Notes: generated by a model not told the origin, from the letters alone. Shown: positions 9,130 to 18,706, numbered from the stretch's first letter. The stretch: DNA of 64,000 nt from Maribacter sp. PR1 (GCF_028464145.1 NZ_JAQPCG010000006.1:328343-392342); one strand, 5' to 3'. A program made the numbers and translations.

Positions 9130-10422
9130 ATGAAAAAAGTAATATTCATACTTCTGGCCTTAGCTGTTTTTATTCCAGGTTCGGCGCAACAGACTCCTGC
9201 ACCTAAGCAGACAGAAGCCTTAACAATAGAAGGTGCTACCGCACACTTAGGAAATGGAGAGGTCATAGAAAGCTCCTTGATTATGTTCGAGGATGGAAAA
9301 CTGACATTCGTTGGTGATTCTAAAATGAAAATTGCCCGAAAAGGAAAAGTAATCGACGCTGCAGGAAAACATGTTTATCCAGGTTTTATAGCCCCGGCCA
9401 AAACTTTGGGATTGATAGAGATAGAGGCCGTAAGGGCAACAGAAGACCAAGATGAAATTGGAGAATTAATTCCACATGTCCGTAGTTTAATAGCCTATAA
9501 TGCGGAATCCAAGGTAGTAGAGAGTATGCGTCCGAATGGAGTATTGCTCGGCCAAATAGCCCCTACGGGCGGTAGAATCTCTGGAACATCATCCATTGTA
9601 CAATTTGATGCTTGGAACTGGGAGGACGCTGCTATTAAAGTTGATGATGGCGTACATTTAAATTGGCCCAGAAGCTTTAGACAAGGCAGATGGTGGATGG
9701 GAGAAGAAAGAGGATATCGACCCAATAAAGATTATATGGAGGAGGTTGAAACCGTAGTTACCTTTATAAAAAATTCTACGGCCTACGGAAAAGGAACACC
9801 TAAAGAGGTAAACCCAGCTTTTGCTGCAATGCAAGGTGTTTTGGACGGTTCACAGAAAATGTATGTGTACGCTGATGGAGAAAAGGAAATAATCGATGCG
9901 GTAAACACCCTAAAGTCTAACGGTATCAAGGAAGTTGTTTTGGTAGGTGGATATGAAGCCTATAAAATAACCGATTTCCTAAAAAGAAACGATATTCCGG
10001 TTCTCGTTCAATTTACACATAACCTTCCCAATTTTGACGATGACGACTACGATTTACCGTACAAGCTTCCAAAATTATTAGTGGATGGTGGTCTATTGGT
10101 TGGTTTGCAAAACAACGAGGCTTCTAACTTCCAAACAAGAAACCTACCTTTTTACGCGGGTCAGGTGGGTCAACAAGGCCTGGATAAGGAAAAGGCACTT
10201 CAACTTATTACGGGAAATTCAGCAAAAATTCTTGGCATAGATGACAATTATGGAACTCTGGAAGTAGGTAAAAGTGCAACTTTGTTCATTTCTGAGGGTG
10301 ATGCCTTGGATATGCGCACCAATAAGCTTTCCCATGCTTTTATCGATGGTAGGGATATTTCTTTGGAAACTCACCAGACTGAGTTATGGAAAAGATATAT
10401 GGGTAAATATGAAGGACAATAA
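9130..10422 (+). CDS. Exported amidohydrolase-like protein lacking the HxH metal motif
   Basis: A 430-residue protein with a signal peptide (ends near PGSAQQ). It has the amidohydrolase composite layout: N-terminal beta-sandwich (ATAHLGNGEVIESSLIMFEDGKLTFVG), VYPGFIAPAKTLGLIE where HxH should be, then ALQLITGNSAKILGIDDNYGTLEVGKSATLFI at the end. There is no His pair after VYPGFI, so this chain is probably non-catalytic or metal-poor. It follows the larger amidohydrolase by 27 nt, and the two may form a hetero-complex. A good terminator lies downstream. Confidence 0.82.
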   Translation: MKKVIFILLALAVFIPGSAQQTPAPKQTEALTIEGATAHLGNGEVIESSLIMFEDGKLTFVGDSKMKIARKGKVIDAAGKHVYPGFIAPAKTLGLIEIEAVRATEDQDEIGELIPHVRSLIAYNAESKVVESMRPNGVLLGQIAPTGGRISGTSSIVQFDAWNWEDAAIKVDDGVHLNWPRSFRQGRWWMGEERGYRPNKDYMEEVETVVTFIKNSTAYGKGTPKEVNPAFAAMQGVLDGSQKMYVYADGEKEIIDAVNTLKSNGIKEVVLVGGYEAYKITDFLKRNDIPVLVQFTHNLPNFDDDDYDLPYKLPKLLVDGGLLVGLQNNEASNFQTRNLPFYAGQVGQQGLDKEKALQLITGNSAKILGIDDNYGTLEVGKSATLFISEGDALDMRTNKLSHAFIDGRDISLETHQTELWKRYMGKYEGQ

Positions 10423-10502
10423 CATCAATTCGTGAAATCAATATAAAACAGTACATTTAAGTTGATAAGTATCGACATAAATAGTTACTCTTCCACAGTA
10501 TT

Positions 10503-10535
10503 AAAAAAGCTCGAGCACATATCGAGCTTTTTTTA
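10503..10535 (+). terminator. Rho-independent terminator after the amidohydrolase pair
   Basis: AAAAAAGCTCGA, 7-nt loop, TCGAGCTTTTTT: a stem of about 12 bp with a T run, 80 bp past the stop at 10422 and upstream of the acylase. Confidence 0.85.
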
Positions 10536-10553
10536 TAACCTAAAACCAAAAGT

Positions 10554-12941
10554 ATGAAGCGATTAACCTTGATTGTACTTACAGCACTTCTTTTTTCTTG
10601 TAAAGAAAACAAAACTAGCACAACAGACTTATATATAAACGGGCTGCAAGAGCCTGTAGAAGTTGTCAGGGACAAATGGGGCGTTAACCATATCTATGCG
10701 AAGAATCAGCATGACCTGTTTTTTGCGCAAGGATATGCCGCTGCGGTCGATAGACTTTTTCAGTTCGAAATCTGGCGGAGACAGGCTACTGGTACAGTTT
10801 CAGAAATACTTGGAGAAAGAGAGTTAAAAAGAGATATGGGTACCCGTCTTTTTATGTTTAGGGGAGATATGAAAACGGAAATGAATCATTACCACCCGGA
10901 TGGGGATGAAATTATTACTGCCTATACTAACGGAGTAAATGCATATATAGAGGAAATGTTGAATAACCCTGAAGACCTACCCATAGAATTTAAAATTCTG
11001 GACATAGTACCCCAAAAATGGACTCCAGAAGTAGTTATTTCAAGACACCAAGGCTTATTGGGTAATATTAAGGAAGAATTACAAATAGGAAGGGCCGTTG
11101 CCAAATTAGGACCCGAAAAGGTTAAAGATTTGTTTTGGTTGCATCCCAAAGATCCTGATCTTACTTTGGATAAGAAAATCGATGAAAAATTGTTATCCCA
11201 AGACATTTTGGAACTCTATAATGCTTATAGAAAATCGGTAGAATTTACCGCATCTGATATACAACCCGAATATAGAAATAAAGAAATAAGCTCAAACCTT
11301 ATAAACAAAAAGGGTGAAAAGACGGATTCCCTTTCTATAGGAAGTAATAATTGGGTAGTGAGTGGCGACCGAACCATTGACGGTAATACCTATATGGCGA
11401 ACGACCCCCATAGAACCATAGCCGTACCCTCATTACGCTATATGGCGCATCTCGTAGCACCGGGTTGGAATGTAATTGGAGGTGGTGAGCCAGAGATTCC
11501 AGGTATTTCGATAGGACATAACGAATATGGTGCCTGGGGGCTTACGGTTTTTGAGACTGATGGCGAAGATTTATATGTATACGAACTAAACCCAGAAAAC
11601 CCAAACCAGTACAAATACCAAGGTAAGTGGCTGAACATGAAAAATATTAAGGAAACCATAAAAATAAAAGGACAAAAAGATACTCTGGTAAACCTCTCTT
11701 ACACAAAACACGGTCCGGTCACCCTTATTGACAAAGAAAATAATGTGGCCTATGCGGTCCGTTGTGCTTGGTTGGAGCCCGGCGGTTCCCCTTATCTGGC
11801 CTCCTTAAGAATGGATCAGGCTAAAAATTGGAAAGAATTTAGGGAAGCATGTAACTACAGCCATATTCCAGGTGAGAATATGGTATGGACGGACAAGGAA
11901 GGTAATATTGGATGGCAGGCCGTAGGTATTGCCCCTATCCGAAGAAACTTTAGTGGAATGGTTCCCGTTCCAGGAGACGGAAGCTATGAATGGGATGGTT
12001 ATTTACCAATCATAAAAAAACCGAATGACCTTAATCCCCAGAAAGGTTTTATTGCTACCGCCAACCAAAATGTCACACCACCTGAATATGAACATTGGGA
12101 TGCCATTGGCTATTCGTGGGCGGACCCCTATAGAGGTAACCGGGTTAATGAGGTATTAGGTAAGAATACAGAGTTTACCATGGAGGACATGAAATCCTTA
12201 CAAACGGATTATTTGTCCTTACCTGCCAAAGAACTTGTTCCACTCTTAAAAGACATTGTGTTTGAAGGAAAATATCAAAAGGCAAAACTTAAATTGGATG
12301 ATTGGAATTTCAAACTAACATCTAATTCTATCCCTGCAGCCATCTATGTGGTTTGGGAAGAGTCCTTAGCAGAATCGATAGAGGATGAGTTTATTCCAAA
12401 AGAGGTAAAAGATATCATACCTTATTTACAGCTAAAAAAGATCTTGGATGTTTTTACCAGCCCTGATGCCCTTACAGAAAATGAAAGGGAAGAGCTCCTA
12501 AAAAAGTCCTTTCAATATGCCATTGATGATTTGGAAAACAGATTGGGTCCGGATATGAAATCATGGCAATATGGACAGAGCAACAACAAACATATTTATA
12601 TAGAACATGCTTTAAGTAATGCCGTTAATGGCGCAATGAGAGATTCCATGTTTAACTTAGGACCTCTCCCCAGGGGAGGAAATGGAAGCACTCCGGGATC
12701 AACAGGAAGTAACCTCAACCAATCCAGTGGAGCATCATTCCGATTGATCGTAAATACAGGAGACTGGGATACCGCTGAAGCAAGCAATGGACCAGGACAG
12801 TCCGGTAATCCTGAAAGCCCATTTTATAGAAATCTTTTTGAACCTTGGGCCAAGGATCAATATTTTCCAGTCTACTATTCTAAAAACAAAATCGATTCCG
12901 TAGCAGTTGATCTAAAAAGGTTGCTCCCAATAAAGAAATAA
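10554..12941 (+). CDS. Penicillin acylase family N-terminal-nucleophile hydrolase (lipoprotein)
   Basis: A 795-residue envelope lipoprotein (lipobox TALLFSC, Cys16) of the S45 penicillin/acyl-homoserine-lactone acylase family. The alpha-chain signature HIYAKNQHDLFFAQGYAAAV is at residues 46-65. The autoprocessing site is at residues 261-270, SIGSNNWVVS, with Ser264 as the predicted beta-chain nucleophile. The later segment NDPHRTIAVPSLRYMAHL is typical, and GGNGSTPGSTGSNLNQSSGASFR fits the C-terminal region. These enzymes cleave amide-linked acyl chains; substrates range from beta-lactams to AHL signals and cannot be predicted here. The gene stands alone, 18 nt after a terminator. Confidence 0.92.
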   Translation: MKRLTLIVLTALLFSCKENKTSTTDLYINGLQEPVEVVRDKWGVNHIYAKNQHDLFFAQGYAAAVDRLFQFEIWRRQATGTVSEILGERELKRDMGTRLFMFRGDMKTEMNHYHPDGDEIITAYTNGVNAYIEEMLNNPEDLPIEFKILDIVPQKWTPEVVISRHQGLLGNIKEELQIGRAVAKLGPEKVKDLFWLHPKDPDLTLDKKIDEKLLSQDILELYNAYRKSVEFTASDIQPEYRNKEISSNLINKKGEKTDSLSIGSNNWVVSGDRTIDGNTYMANDPHRTIAVPSLRYMAHLVAPGWNVIGGGEPEIPGISIGHNEYGAWGLTVFETDGEDLYVYELNPENPNQYKYQGKWLNMKNIKETIKIKGQKDTLVNLSYTKHGPVTLIDKENNVAYAVRCAWLEPGGSPYLASLRMDQAKNWKEFREACNYSHIPGENMVWTDKEGNIGWQAVGIAPIRRNFSGMVPVPGDGSYEWDGYLPIIKKPNDLNPQKGFIATANQNVTPPEYEHWDAIGYSWADPYRGNRVNEVLGKNTEFTMEDMKSLQTDYLSLPAKELVPLLKDIVFEGKYQKAKLKLDDWNFKLTSNSIPAAIYVVWEESLAESIEDEFIPKEVKDIIPYLQLKKILDVFTSPDALTENEREELLKKSFQYAIDDLENRLGPDMKSWQYGQSNNKHIYIEHALSNAVNGAMRDSMFNLGPLPRGGNGSTPGSTGSNLNQSSGASFRLIVNTGDWDTAEASNGPGQSGNPESPFYRNLFEPWAKDQYFPVYYSKNKIDSVAVDLKRLLPIKK

Positions 12942-13141
12942 GTTTTACTATTGACCTTAACCCTGTTTACCATTGAATTAACTGGCCATCAAAGAAATCA
13001 TGCACAGCCATTACTCCTATTGATGATCATTAAGTGAGTTTTTTTACGTCCTTCTCTCTTAGTGAAATAGTACGAATAAAAATTAAATTATGTTCGTGAG
13101 AAGGTGTCACAAAATCAATATTATTTTCTTGAATCCAAAAT

Positions 13142-14332
13142 TTATCTAATGTTCACAAACCTGACCCGCTCCCCTATTTTGTAAACTTCATCCCTTGGCT
13201 CTAAACAAATAAAACCATCTGCCCTGGTAAGGCTTGTTAAGTCACCAGAACCATTTTCAACTACCGGAGTTACCTCAAGACAGTTTTTGTTCCATTGCGA
13301 TTTTACTTGAATGAATCTGGTTAAAGGGGGATTTACATCCAAATTGACCTTTAATTTAGCGTATTGCTTTTCCATTTTAATGTCCCATGATGTGTACAAC
13401 CATGGCAAAAAATACAAATGATAGTTAGCAAATGTGGAAACCGGGTTACCTGGAAATGAAAAAATAACAGTTTGCAATTCTTTATGGATTCCAAACCAAA
13501 ATGGCTTTCCGGGCCGTTGTGCCACACGATGAAAAATTTTCTCTACACCCAAGGAATCCATTACTTCGGGAATAAAATCAAACTTTCCTTTGGAGACTCC
13601 TCCACTCAACAGCAGTACATCATTTTCTATAAGGGCTTGAGAAAGTCCTTTTTCAATACTTACTTTGTCATCTACTAAATGCAAGGAATTTCCTTTTATC
13701 CCAAATCCGGAAAGGGCAGAGAGCATAGTAATACTGTTGGATTTTCTTATTTGATGTGGCTCCGGCTCAACATCGATATCTACCAATTCATTTCCTGTAG
13801 CTATGCTACAAACCTTGGGCACTTTCTTGACCAACACCTTTGGCTTACCTACGGAGGCCATGACACCAATTTCTGCAGGAGTAATTCGAATTCCTACAGA
13901 CAATACTTGTATTCCTTTGGATTCATCGCTCCCTTTATAATGCACATTTTGACCCTTGTTTACTTTCTCATTAATAACTACGAATTCGCCGTCAATGGTT
14001 AAATGCTCATACATAATAACAGTGTCCGTATTTTTGGGAAGTACCGCTCCAGTCATCACTTCTATACAATTCTTATCATCCCTTAAGGAAAGTTGTGCCA
14101 TACCGGCACTGGCCATATTTTCAATCTTAATGTTTTGAATGCTATCGATTACCCCATCAAAATTAATTGCAATACCGTCTTTTGTGACCCTGTTAAACGG
14201 TGGGAAATCCCTATCGGCAAAAATAGGTTCGTCCAGAAACCTGCCAACGCTCTCTAATAATGGAACTGCTTCATTGCCCAAATGCAATGGATGTCGCAAT
14301 ACCATTTTTAATGCTTCCTCAAATGTAATCAT
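13142..14332 (-). CDS. moeA: Molybdopterin molybdenumtransferase
   Basis: A 396-residue cytoplasmic enzyme that inserts molybdate into adenylated molybdopterin. Visible motifs are PPFNRVTKDGIAI (domain I), GAVLPKNTDTVIMYE, VLLLSGGVSKGKFDFIPEV (the MPT-binding SGGxS/D loop) and QRPGKPFWFG. The length is right for MoeA. It is the last gene of the minus-strand cofactor operon, 18 nt after the TauE gene. No MogA/MoaB-type adenylyltransferase, MoeA's usual partner, is in the window. The 200 bp between its stop and the convergent acylase gene show no convincing terminator. Confidence 0.94.
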   Translation of the reverse strand: MITFEEALKMVLRHPLHLGNEAVPLLESVGRFLDEPIFADRDFPPFNRVTKDGIAINFDGVIDSIQNIKIENMASAGMAQLSLRDDKNCIEVMTGAVLPKNTDTVIMYEHLTIDGEFVVINEKVNKGQNVHYKGSDESKGIQVLSVGIRITPAEIGVMASVGKPKVLVKKVPKVCSIATGNELVDIDVEPEPHQIRKSNSITMLSALSGFGIKGNSLHLVDDKVSIEKGLSQALIENDVLLLSGGVSKGKFDFIPEVMDSLGVEKIFHRVAQRPGKPFWFGIHKELQTVIFSFPGNPVSTFANYHLYFLPWLYTSWDIKMEKQYAKLKVNLDVNPPLTRFIQVKSQWNKNCLEVTPVVENGSGDLTSLTRADGFICLEPRDEVYKIGERVRFVNIR

Positions 14333-14350
14333 GGTTTCAAAAAATTATAA

Positions 14351-15127
14351 TCAAAAAACTCCCAGTCCATTCACCAATAATACTCTAACACCAACAATCA
14401 ATACCAGCAAAGCTGTTACTCGCTTAATTCTATTGGCAGAAAATCTTTTAAGACTGATCCTGATTCCCAATTGACCTCCCAAGAGAACTGTGATGGCCAA
14501 ACACAATGTTTCGATCCATGGTAAGGTAAGAGAATCACTAGAAATTAAACCCATTAAACCCGAAACAGAGTTTACCAAAATAAAAAAGCTTGCCAAAGCT
14601 GCTATTTTAATTGCTTTATCCCATTTTAAATGATTTAAAACAGGAGCTAAAAAAATTCCTCCACCTATTCCTACAAGTCCGGACAAAAAACCTATCCCTG
14701 CTCCTAATAAATAACATAAGTAGCTTGGATATTCTTTAGTTTCCGATTGGGAATGTTTCCAATTATACGTTTGGAGAGCCAAAAAGGTTGCGGACAAAAT
14801 CAGTGATGCTCCTAGGATTACGAAAAAGATATGTTCCTTTAATCTAAACGAGGCGCCTAAAAATGCAAGTGGAATACTGGCAATAATAAACGGGAGAAAG
14901 TCCTTTAATTTGGCATGGCCATTTTTAAAATAGAGATACGTACTTCCAGAAACCACAACTAGGTTACAGATTAAGGCAATTGACCGAATAGCAAAAAAAC
15001 TACCAAGAAAAATTGTGAGTAAGGCCAAATAGCTTGATCCTCCTCCAAAACCAACAGAAGAGTAAAGAGTAGCAACAATAAAAAAACCTAAGCACAAGAA
15101 GATAAAATTCTCAATAGGTATTTGCAT
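14351..15127 (-). CDS. TauE/SafE family sulfite exporter-like membrane protein
   Basis: A 258-residue polytopic inner-membrane protein with about 7-8 hydrophobic segments. The two-fold TauE/SafE pattern is visible: SSVGFGGGSSYLALLTIFLG near the N-terminus and SGLVGIGGGIFLAPVLN in the middle. The family moves sulfite or organosulfur anions. It overlaps the moeB 3' end by 17 nt and sits inside the cofactor operon, so a link to sulfur handling (sulfide transfer to MoaD, or a molybdenum sulfite-oxidising enzyme) is plausible but inferred. Confidence 0.9.
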   Translation of the reverse strand: MQIPIENFIFLCLGFFIVATLYSSVGFGGGSSYLALLTIFLGSFFAIRSIALICNLVVVSGSTYLYFKNGHAKLKDFLPFIIASIPLAFLGASFRLKEHIFFVILGASLILSATFLALQTYNWKHSQSETKEYPSYLCYLLGAGIGFLSGLVGIGGGIFLAPVLNHLKWDKAIKIAALASFFILVNSVSGLMGLISSDSLTLPWIETLCLAITVLLGGQLGIRISLKRFSANRIKRVTALLVLIVGVRVLLVNGLGVF

Positions 15128-16181
15128 AGGTATCTATTTGATTCATCCCCCCTGTGACATTTATAAACCTATTATTTGGAAAAAGCTTTTGCAGGGTTAT
15201 TATTGCTTTTAGACTCCGGGTTCCTGATTGACAAATAACATATACCGGTGTTTCTTGTTTTACCTCCCTTACTCTTTCCTCCAATTCATCCAAGGGTATG
15301 TTTTTAGCTCCTACTAAATTTTTGGATTGGAATTCTTGGGGGGTCCGTACATCAATCAGTTCTATATTTTTATCCTTTAAAAGGTTTTGAATTTCAACAG
15401 CTTGAATCGATTCGTTGGGAACTTCACATTCAAATTCATAGCTATCCAAAACTTGTGAAATTTTTAAATTTTCTTGATTAATATTAAATTTCATCCTTTG
15501 CATCCGTTGTGAAATTCCATCGTACAATAATAATATCCCGGATAATACCCCATCTAGACCAGATACTATCTTTATAACCTCCAAGGCCTGCAAATTTCCT
15601 ATGATACCCGGAAGTATTCCAAGTACTCCGTGTTCGTTACAATTAGGAACTTCATCCATTTTTGGCATCTTTGGAAATAAACAACGATACGTTGGACCAT
15701 TTTTATAATTAAAGACACTCACCTGACCTTCAAATCCATGCAAGGCACCATATACAAATGGTTTATTTTGGATAACACAGACATCATTGATCAAATACCT
15801 GGTGGGAAAATTATCGGTAGCATCCACGACCAAATCATACTTTCGTATAATTTCGGAAGCATTGGAAGGTTCCAGAAAAGTCTTGTAAACTAGAATCGTT
15901 GTCGCGGAATTTTGAGCCTGAAGTTGGTCTTTGGCAACCTCTACTTTCTTCTTACCTACCATAGCTTCTGTAAAAAGCACTTGCCTGTGGAGATTTGATT
16001 CCGAAACGATGTCGGCATCAACAATACCAAGCGTACCCACTCCCATGGCATTCAAATACGTCAAGACCGGAACCCCAAGTCCACCGGCTCCTACAATAAG
16101 AACCTTAGCTTTCCTCAAAGCCTCCTGTCCCTCTGTACCAAATCCCGGTAAAATGGTTTGTCTAAGGTATCTAGAATCCAT
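15111..16181 (-). CDS. moeB: MoeB/ThiF-type adenylyltransferase with C-terminal rhodanese domain
   Basis: A 356-residue fusion. Residues 1-235 are an E1-like adenylyltransferase: GAGGLGVPVL (ATP loop, from residue 31), VVDATDNFPTR, and the active-site region with Cys181 (PNCNEHGVLG). Residues about 262-356 form a rhodanese domain with the catalytic loop VICQSGTRS (Cys318). It should adenylate the MoaD C-terminus and deliver sulfur to make MoaD thiocarboxylate. The two zinc CxxC motifs of classical MoeB are broken: TYRC (only Cys167) and EFEC (only Cys252). The start overlaps the mobA stop. Confidence 0.93.
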   Translation of the reverse strand: MDSRYLRQTILPGFGTEGQEALRKAKVLIVGAGGLGVPVLTYLNAMGVGTLGIVDADIVSESNLHRQVLFTEAMVGKKKVEVAKDQLQAQNSATTILVYKTFLEPSNASEIIRKYDLVVDATDNFPTRYLINDVCVIQNKPFVYGALHGFEGQVSVFNYKNGPTYRCLFPKMPKMDEVPNCNEHGVLGILPGIIGNLQALEVIKIVSGLDGVLSGILLLYDGISQRMQRMKFNINQENLKISQVLDSYEFECEVPNESIQAVEIQNLLKDKNIELIDVRTPQEFQSKNLVGAKNIPLDELEERVREVKQETPVYVICQSGTRSLKAIITLQKLFPNNRFINVTGGMNQIDTYANTY

Positions 16182-16774
16182 TATACTTCTAATTTTTGCA
16201 AAGCTTCCTGATATTCCAATTGGGAATTTGCATTGAGTAAAACTTCCTGTTTTTCGGGAAAAACCAAGGATACATCATTATGGATTAAAAACTTCCTTGG
16301 GCATGTTCCATTTCCGGCCTTTAAATAAGAAATAGATATTTTTAATGCCTCAGGTTCCCAAATGGCAGCTAAAGGTTCAGGTAATGGATTTTCTTCATTG
16401 GCAAAGGCGGTTGCCATTTTTTTACTGTTTCTTTTGCCAATTAATTCCTTTAATGCTTCCTCATTTATAAGGGGAAGGTCACATGCCAATACCAACCAAG
16501 ACACCTCTGAATATTTTTTATGTGCCGATAACAATCCGTTATAGGGTCCTCGAAACTCATCTTTGTCCACAATAACATTGAAATCAGGGGCAATTGAATT
16601 CTGTTGATCACTACGGATACTTAGGAAGGCTTCATCACAAACTTTACTTAGTAAGTGATATAGGTATTCTCTTTGGGGTATTCCATGATAGGGAATTAAG
16701 CCTTTGTCCTGTCCCATTCTGGTACTTTTCCCTCCAGAAAGCACCAATCCATATATTCTATCTTTCGAAGTCAT
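16181..16774 (-). CDS. mobA: Molybdenum cofactor guanylyltransferase
   Basis: A 197-residue nucleotidyltransferase. The N-terminal signature is GLVLSGGKSTRMGQDKGLI (residues 9-27), followed by DEFRGPYNGLLSA and WLVLACDLPLI with the metal-binding Asp. It transfers GMP from GTP onto Mo-molybdopterin to give the bis-MGD-type cofactor used by DMSO-reductase-family enzymes, so the organism probably has such an enzyme elsewhere. The gene overlaps moaC by 17 nt and touches moeB, consistent with one tightly coupled operon. Confidence 0.93.
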   Translation of the reverse strand: MTSKDRIYGLVLSGGKSTRMGQDKGLIPYHGIPQREYLYHLLSKVCDEAFLSIRSDQQNSIAPDFNVIVDKDEFRGPYNGLLSAHKKYSEVSWLVLACDLPLINEEALKELIGKRNSKKMATAFANEENPLPEPLAAIWEPEALKISISYLKAGNGTCPRKFLIHNDVSLVFPEKQEVLLNANSQLEYQEALQKLEV

Positions 16775-17231
16775 TTTTCCCTCCTATTTTTTTTTCGAGT
16801 TGTAAAGTGGAGATTACTATATTCTGGGATAGGGCTTTACACATATCATAAATAGTCAAAGCTGCTACACTAACCCCAGTGAGTGCCTCCATTTCTACCC
16901 CAGTCTTTCCATTGCATTTCACGGTACAACTAATATGAAATTCGTTTTCACCTGGAACAATGTCCAGATCAATTTTCGTTAAGTTTATTTGATGACATAA
17001 TGGAATTAATTCAGATGTCTTTTTCACCCCTTGAATTCCTGCGATTACAGCAGTTTGTACAATACTTCCCTTTTTACCTAAAAAATCTTGGTCCGATAGT
17101 TCCTTAAAAACTTTCGAGGGAAACAACACGCGACCAGAAGCCACAGCAATCCTTGAAGTCATCCGTTTTTCAGAAACATCCACCATGGTGGCATTCCCAT
17201 CCTCATTTACATGTGATAACTTCTTTTCCAT
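16758..17231 (-). CDS. moaC: Cyclic pyranopterin monophosphate synthase
   Basis: A 157-residue enzyme that converts the MoaA product (3',8-cyclo-GTP) to cyclic pyranopterin monophosphate. It shows the conserved opening LSHVNEDGNATMVDVSEK, then KGSIVQTAVIAGIQGVKKTSELIPLCHQI and KTGVEMEALTGVSVAALTIYDMCKA, all typical of MoaC. Its start is 1 nt from the moaA stop, and it overlaps mobA by 17 nt. Confidence 0.96.
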   Translation of the reverse strand: MEKKLSHVNEDGNATMVDVSEKRMTSRIAVASGRVLFPSKVFKELSDQDFLGKKGSIVQTAVIAGIQGVKKTSELIPLCHQINLTKIDLDIVPGENEFHISCTVKCNGKTGVEMEALTGVSVAALTIYDMCKALSQNIVISTLQLEKKIGGKNDFER

Positions 17232-17232
17232 A

Positions 17233-18222
17233 CTATCCTCCGATTGATGTCATTGAATTGGAAAAAACATCCTTATATTTTTCTTGGGCTTCAAAACCTG
17301 TTTTAGCCCTACTGCCAACTGCTTTTAAAACTTGCTCCCTGACTTTTTTTTCTGAATCTTCCCTTCGGAGAATATCCCTTAGATTGGTAAAGGCTTTAGC
17401 ATATAAACAAGTAATTACATCACCTGTTGCAGAAATCCTTAACCGATTACAGCTTCCACAAAACGTCCTACTAAAAGAGGGTATGACCCCAAAAGTTCCC
17501 TTAAATCCAGGTATTTTATAATTAATGGATGTTGACGTTTTGGGCGATTCCAATTTATAATAATCCGGATGTTCTGCTTTTATATGCTCCAATATATGTT
17601 TATAGTCCCAAGTAATTTTTTGGAAAGATTTAGACCCGCCGTTAAAGGGCATTTCTTCCAAAAACCGAACGGATACCGGATAGTGCTTGGCCAGTTCCAA
17701 GACGGGTATTATGTCTTGAGTGTTTTGCCCGTCCAAGGCTATAAAGTTAATGCGCACATTAAACCCTTCACTTATTAACCGAATTAGATTATTATGTACG
17801 GTATCGTATTGATTCCTTCTTGTAATTCTTTCGAAAGTGGCTTTGTTTATGGCATCCAAACTAACATTGATGTTCTTTATATCGAGTGACTTTAATTCAT
17901 CTATATAAGGACCAATCAAAGTAGCATTAGTGGTCACAGAAATATCCATTAGTCCGTCCAAAGAGCGAAGGTGACGTAATAGAACCATTAAATCTTTTCG
18001 AACGAAAGGTTCTCCCCCAGTAATTCTAATTTTATCAATTCCCTGATCGACCAAAATTTCGCTCAACACTTTCAGTTCATCTATAGTGAGTAGCTTGTTA
18101 TTTTTGGCAAAGTTTATTCCTTCGGCTGGCATACAGTAATTACAGCGGAGATTACAACGATCCGTTACTGCAAGCCTTAGGTAATTAATTTTTCTATTAT
18201 GATTATCTATTAACATATTCAA
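17233..18222 (-). CDS. moaA: GTP 3',8-cyclase
   Basis: A 329-residue radical SAM enzyme for the first step of molybdopterin synthesis. The SAM cluster motif is DRCNLRCNYCMP (Cys23, Cys27, Cys30). The second, C-terminal cluster is supplied by FCGSCNRLR and the later ITCLYA. The chain ends SMTSIGG; the terminal Gly-Gly is required for activity in MoaA. Other expected pieces are RITGGEPFVRKDL and SLDA. The first Met could also be the third residue (start at 18216). It lies 67 nt downstream of moaE. Confidence 0.97.
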   Translation of the reverse strand: MNMLIDNHNRKINYLRLAVTDRCNLRCNYCMPAEGINFAKNNKLLTIDELKVLSEILVDQGIDKIRITGGEPFVRKDLMVLLRHLRSLDGLMDISVTTNATLIGPYIDELKSLDIKNINVSLDAINKATFERITRRNQYDTVHNNLIRLISEGFNVRINFIALDGQNTQDIIPVLELAKHYPVSVRFLEEMPFNGGSKSFQKITWDYKHILEHIKAEHPDYYKLESPKTSTSINYKIPGFKGTFGVIPSFSRTFCGSCNRLRISATGDVITCLYAKAFTNLRDILRREDSEKKVREQVLKAVGSRAKTGFEAQEKYKDVFSNSMTSIGG

Positions 18223-18289
18223 TCAATATAATGTATTGAAACAGGAACTCAAAACGACCAACAACTTTCCATAGTTCTATTGTAAAAAA

Positions 18290-18706
18290 TTATGGGTGAG
18301 CCGAAACCCAAACAGATTTGTTTTTAAAAATCTCTTTCTTCCATATGGGTATTGTTTCCTTTAAAGTATCTATCAAAAATCTACAAGCCTCAAAACAAGC
18401 AGAACGGTGCGCGGATGAAGCTCCTACGACGACCACTGGTTCCTGCACTTCCTTCTTTCCAATCGCATGTTTAATGACAACCTTATTAAGTCCCCATTTT
18501 TCCAGAGCAGTATCTGCTAACTTGTTCATTTCCTTTAAGGCCATTGCTTCATAAGTTTCAAATTCCAAACCAGTGACCTGCTCGTTATTGGTGAATTCAC
18601 GAACAGCTCCAAAAAATACACAAATACCTCCACTATTGGGATGGGAGAGCTCCGCATATACTTGATTGGTATCAAGTGAACTTACTATCTCTATTATTTT
18701 ATTCAT
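18290..18706 (-). CDS. moaE: Molybdopterin synthase catalytic subunit
   Basis: A 138-residue large subunit of molybdopterin synthase. Recognisable parts are GGICVFFGAVREFT, the helix LEFETYEAMALKEM, IKHAIGKKEVQEP and VVVVGASSAHRSACFEACRFLIDTLKETIPIWKKE; the Lys residues near the end are the expected active-site ones. It works with MoaD to add the dithiolene sulfurs. Its ATG overlaps the moaD stop by one base, which should give balanced synthesis. Confidence 0.96.
   Translation of the reverse strand: MNKIIEIVSSLDTNQVYAELSHPNSGGICVFFGAVREFTNNEQVTGLEFETYEAMALKEMNKLADTALEKWGLNKVVIKHAIGKKEVQEPVVVVGASSAHRSACFEACRFLIDTLKETIPIWKKEIFKNKSVWVSAHP

Noticed and set aside
13098..13112. CRP/FNR-like GTGA-N7-TCAC site
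   Set aside because: The spacing is 7 instead of 6, and it lies downstream of both convergent genes, so it would not control anything.
12942..13141. Terminator or small gene between the penicillin acylase and moeA
   Set aside because: A GAGTTTTTTT stretch is present, but the upstream complement is only about 4 bp; no open frame with support.
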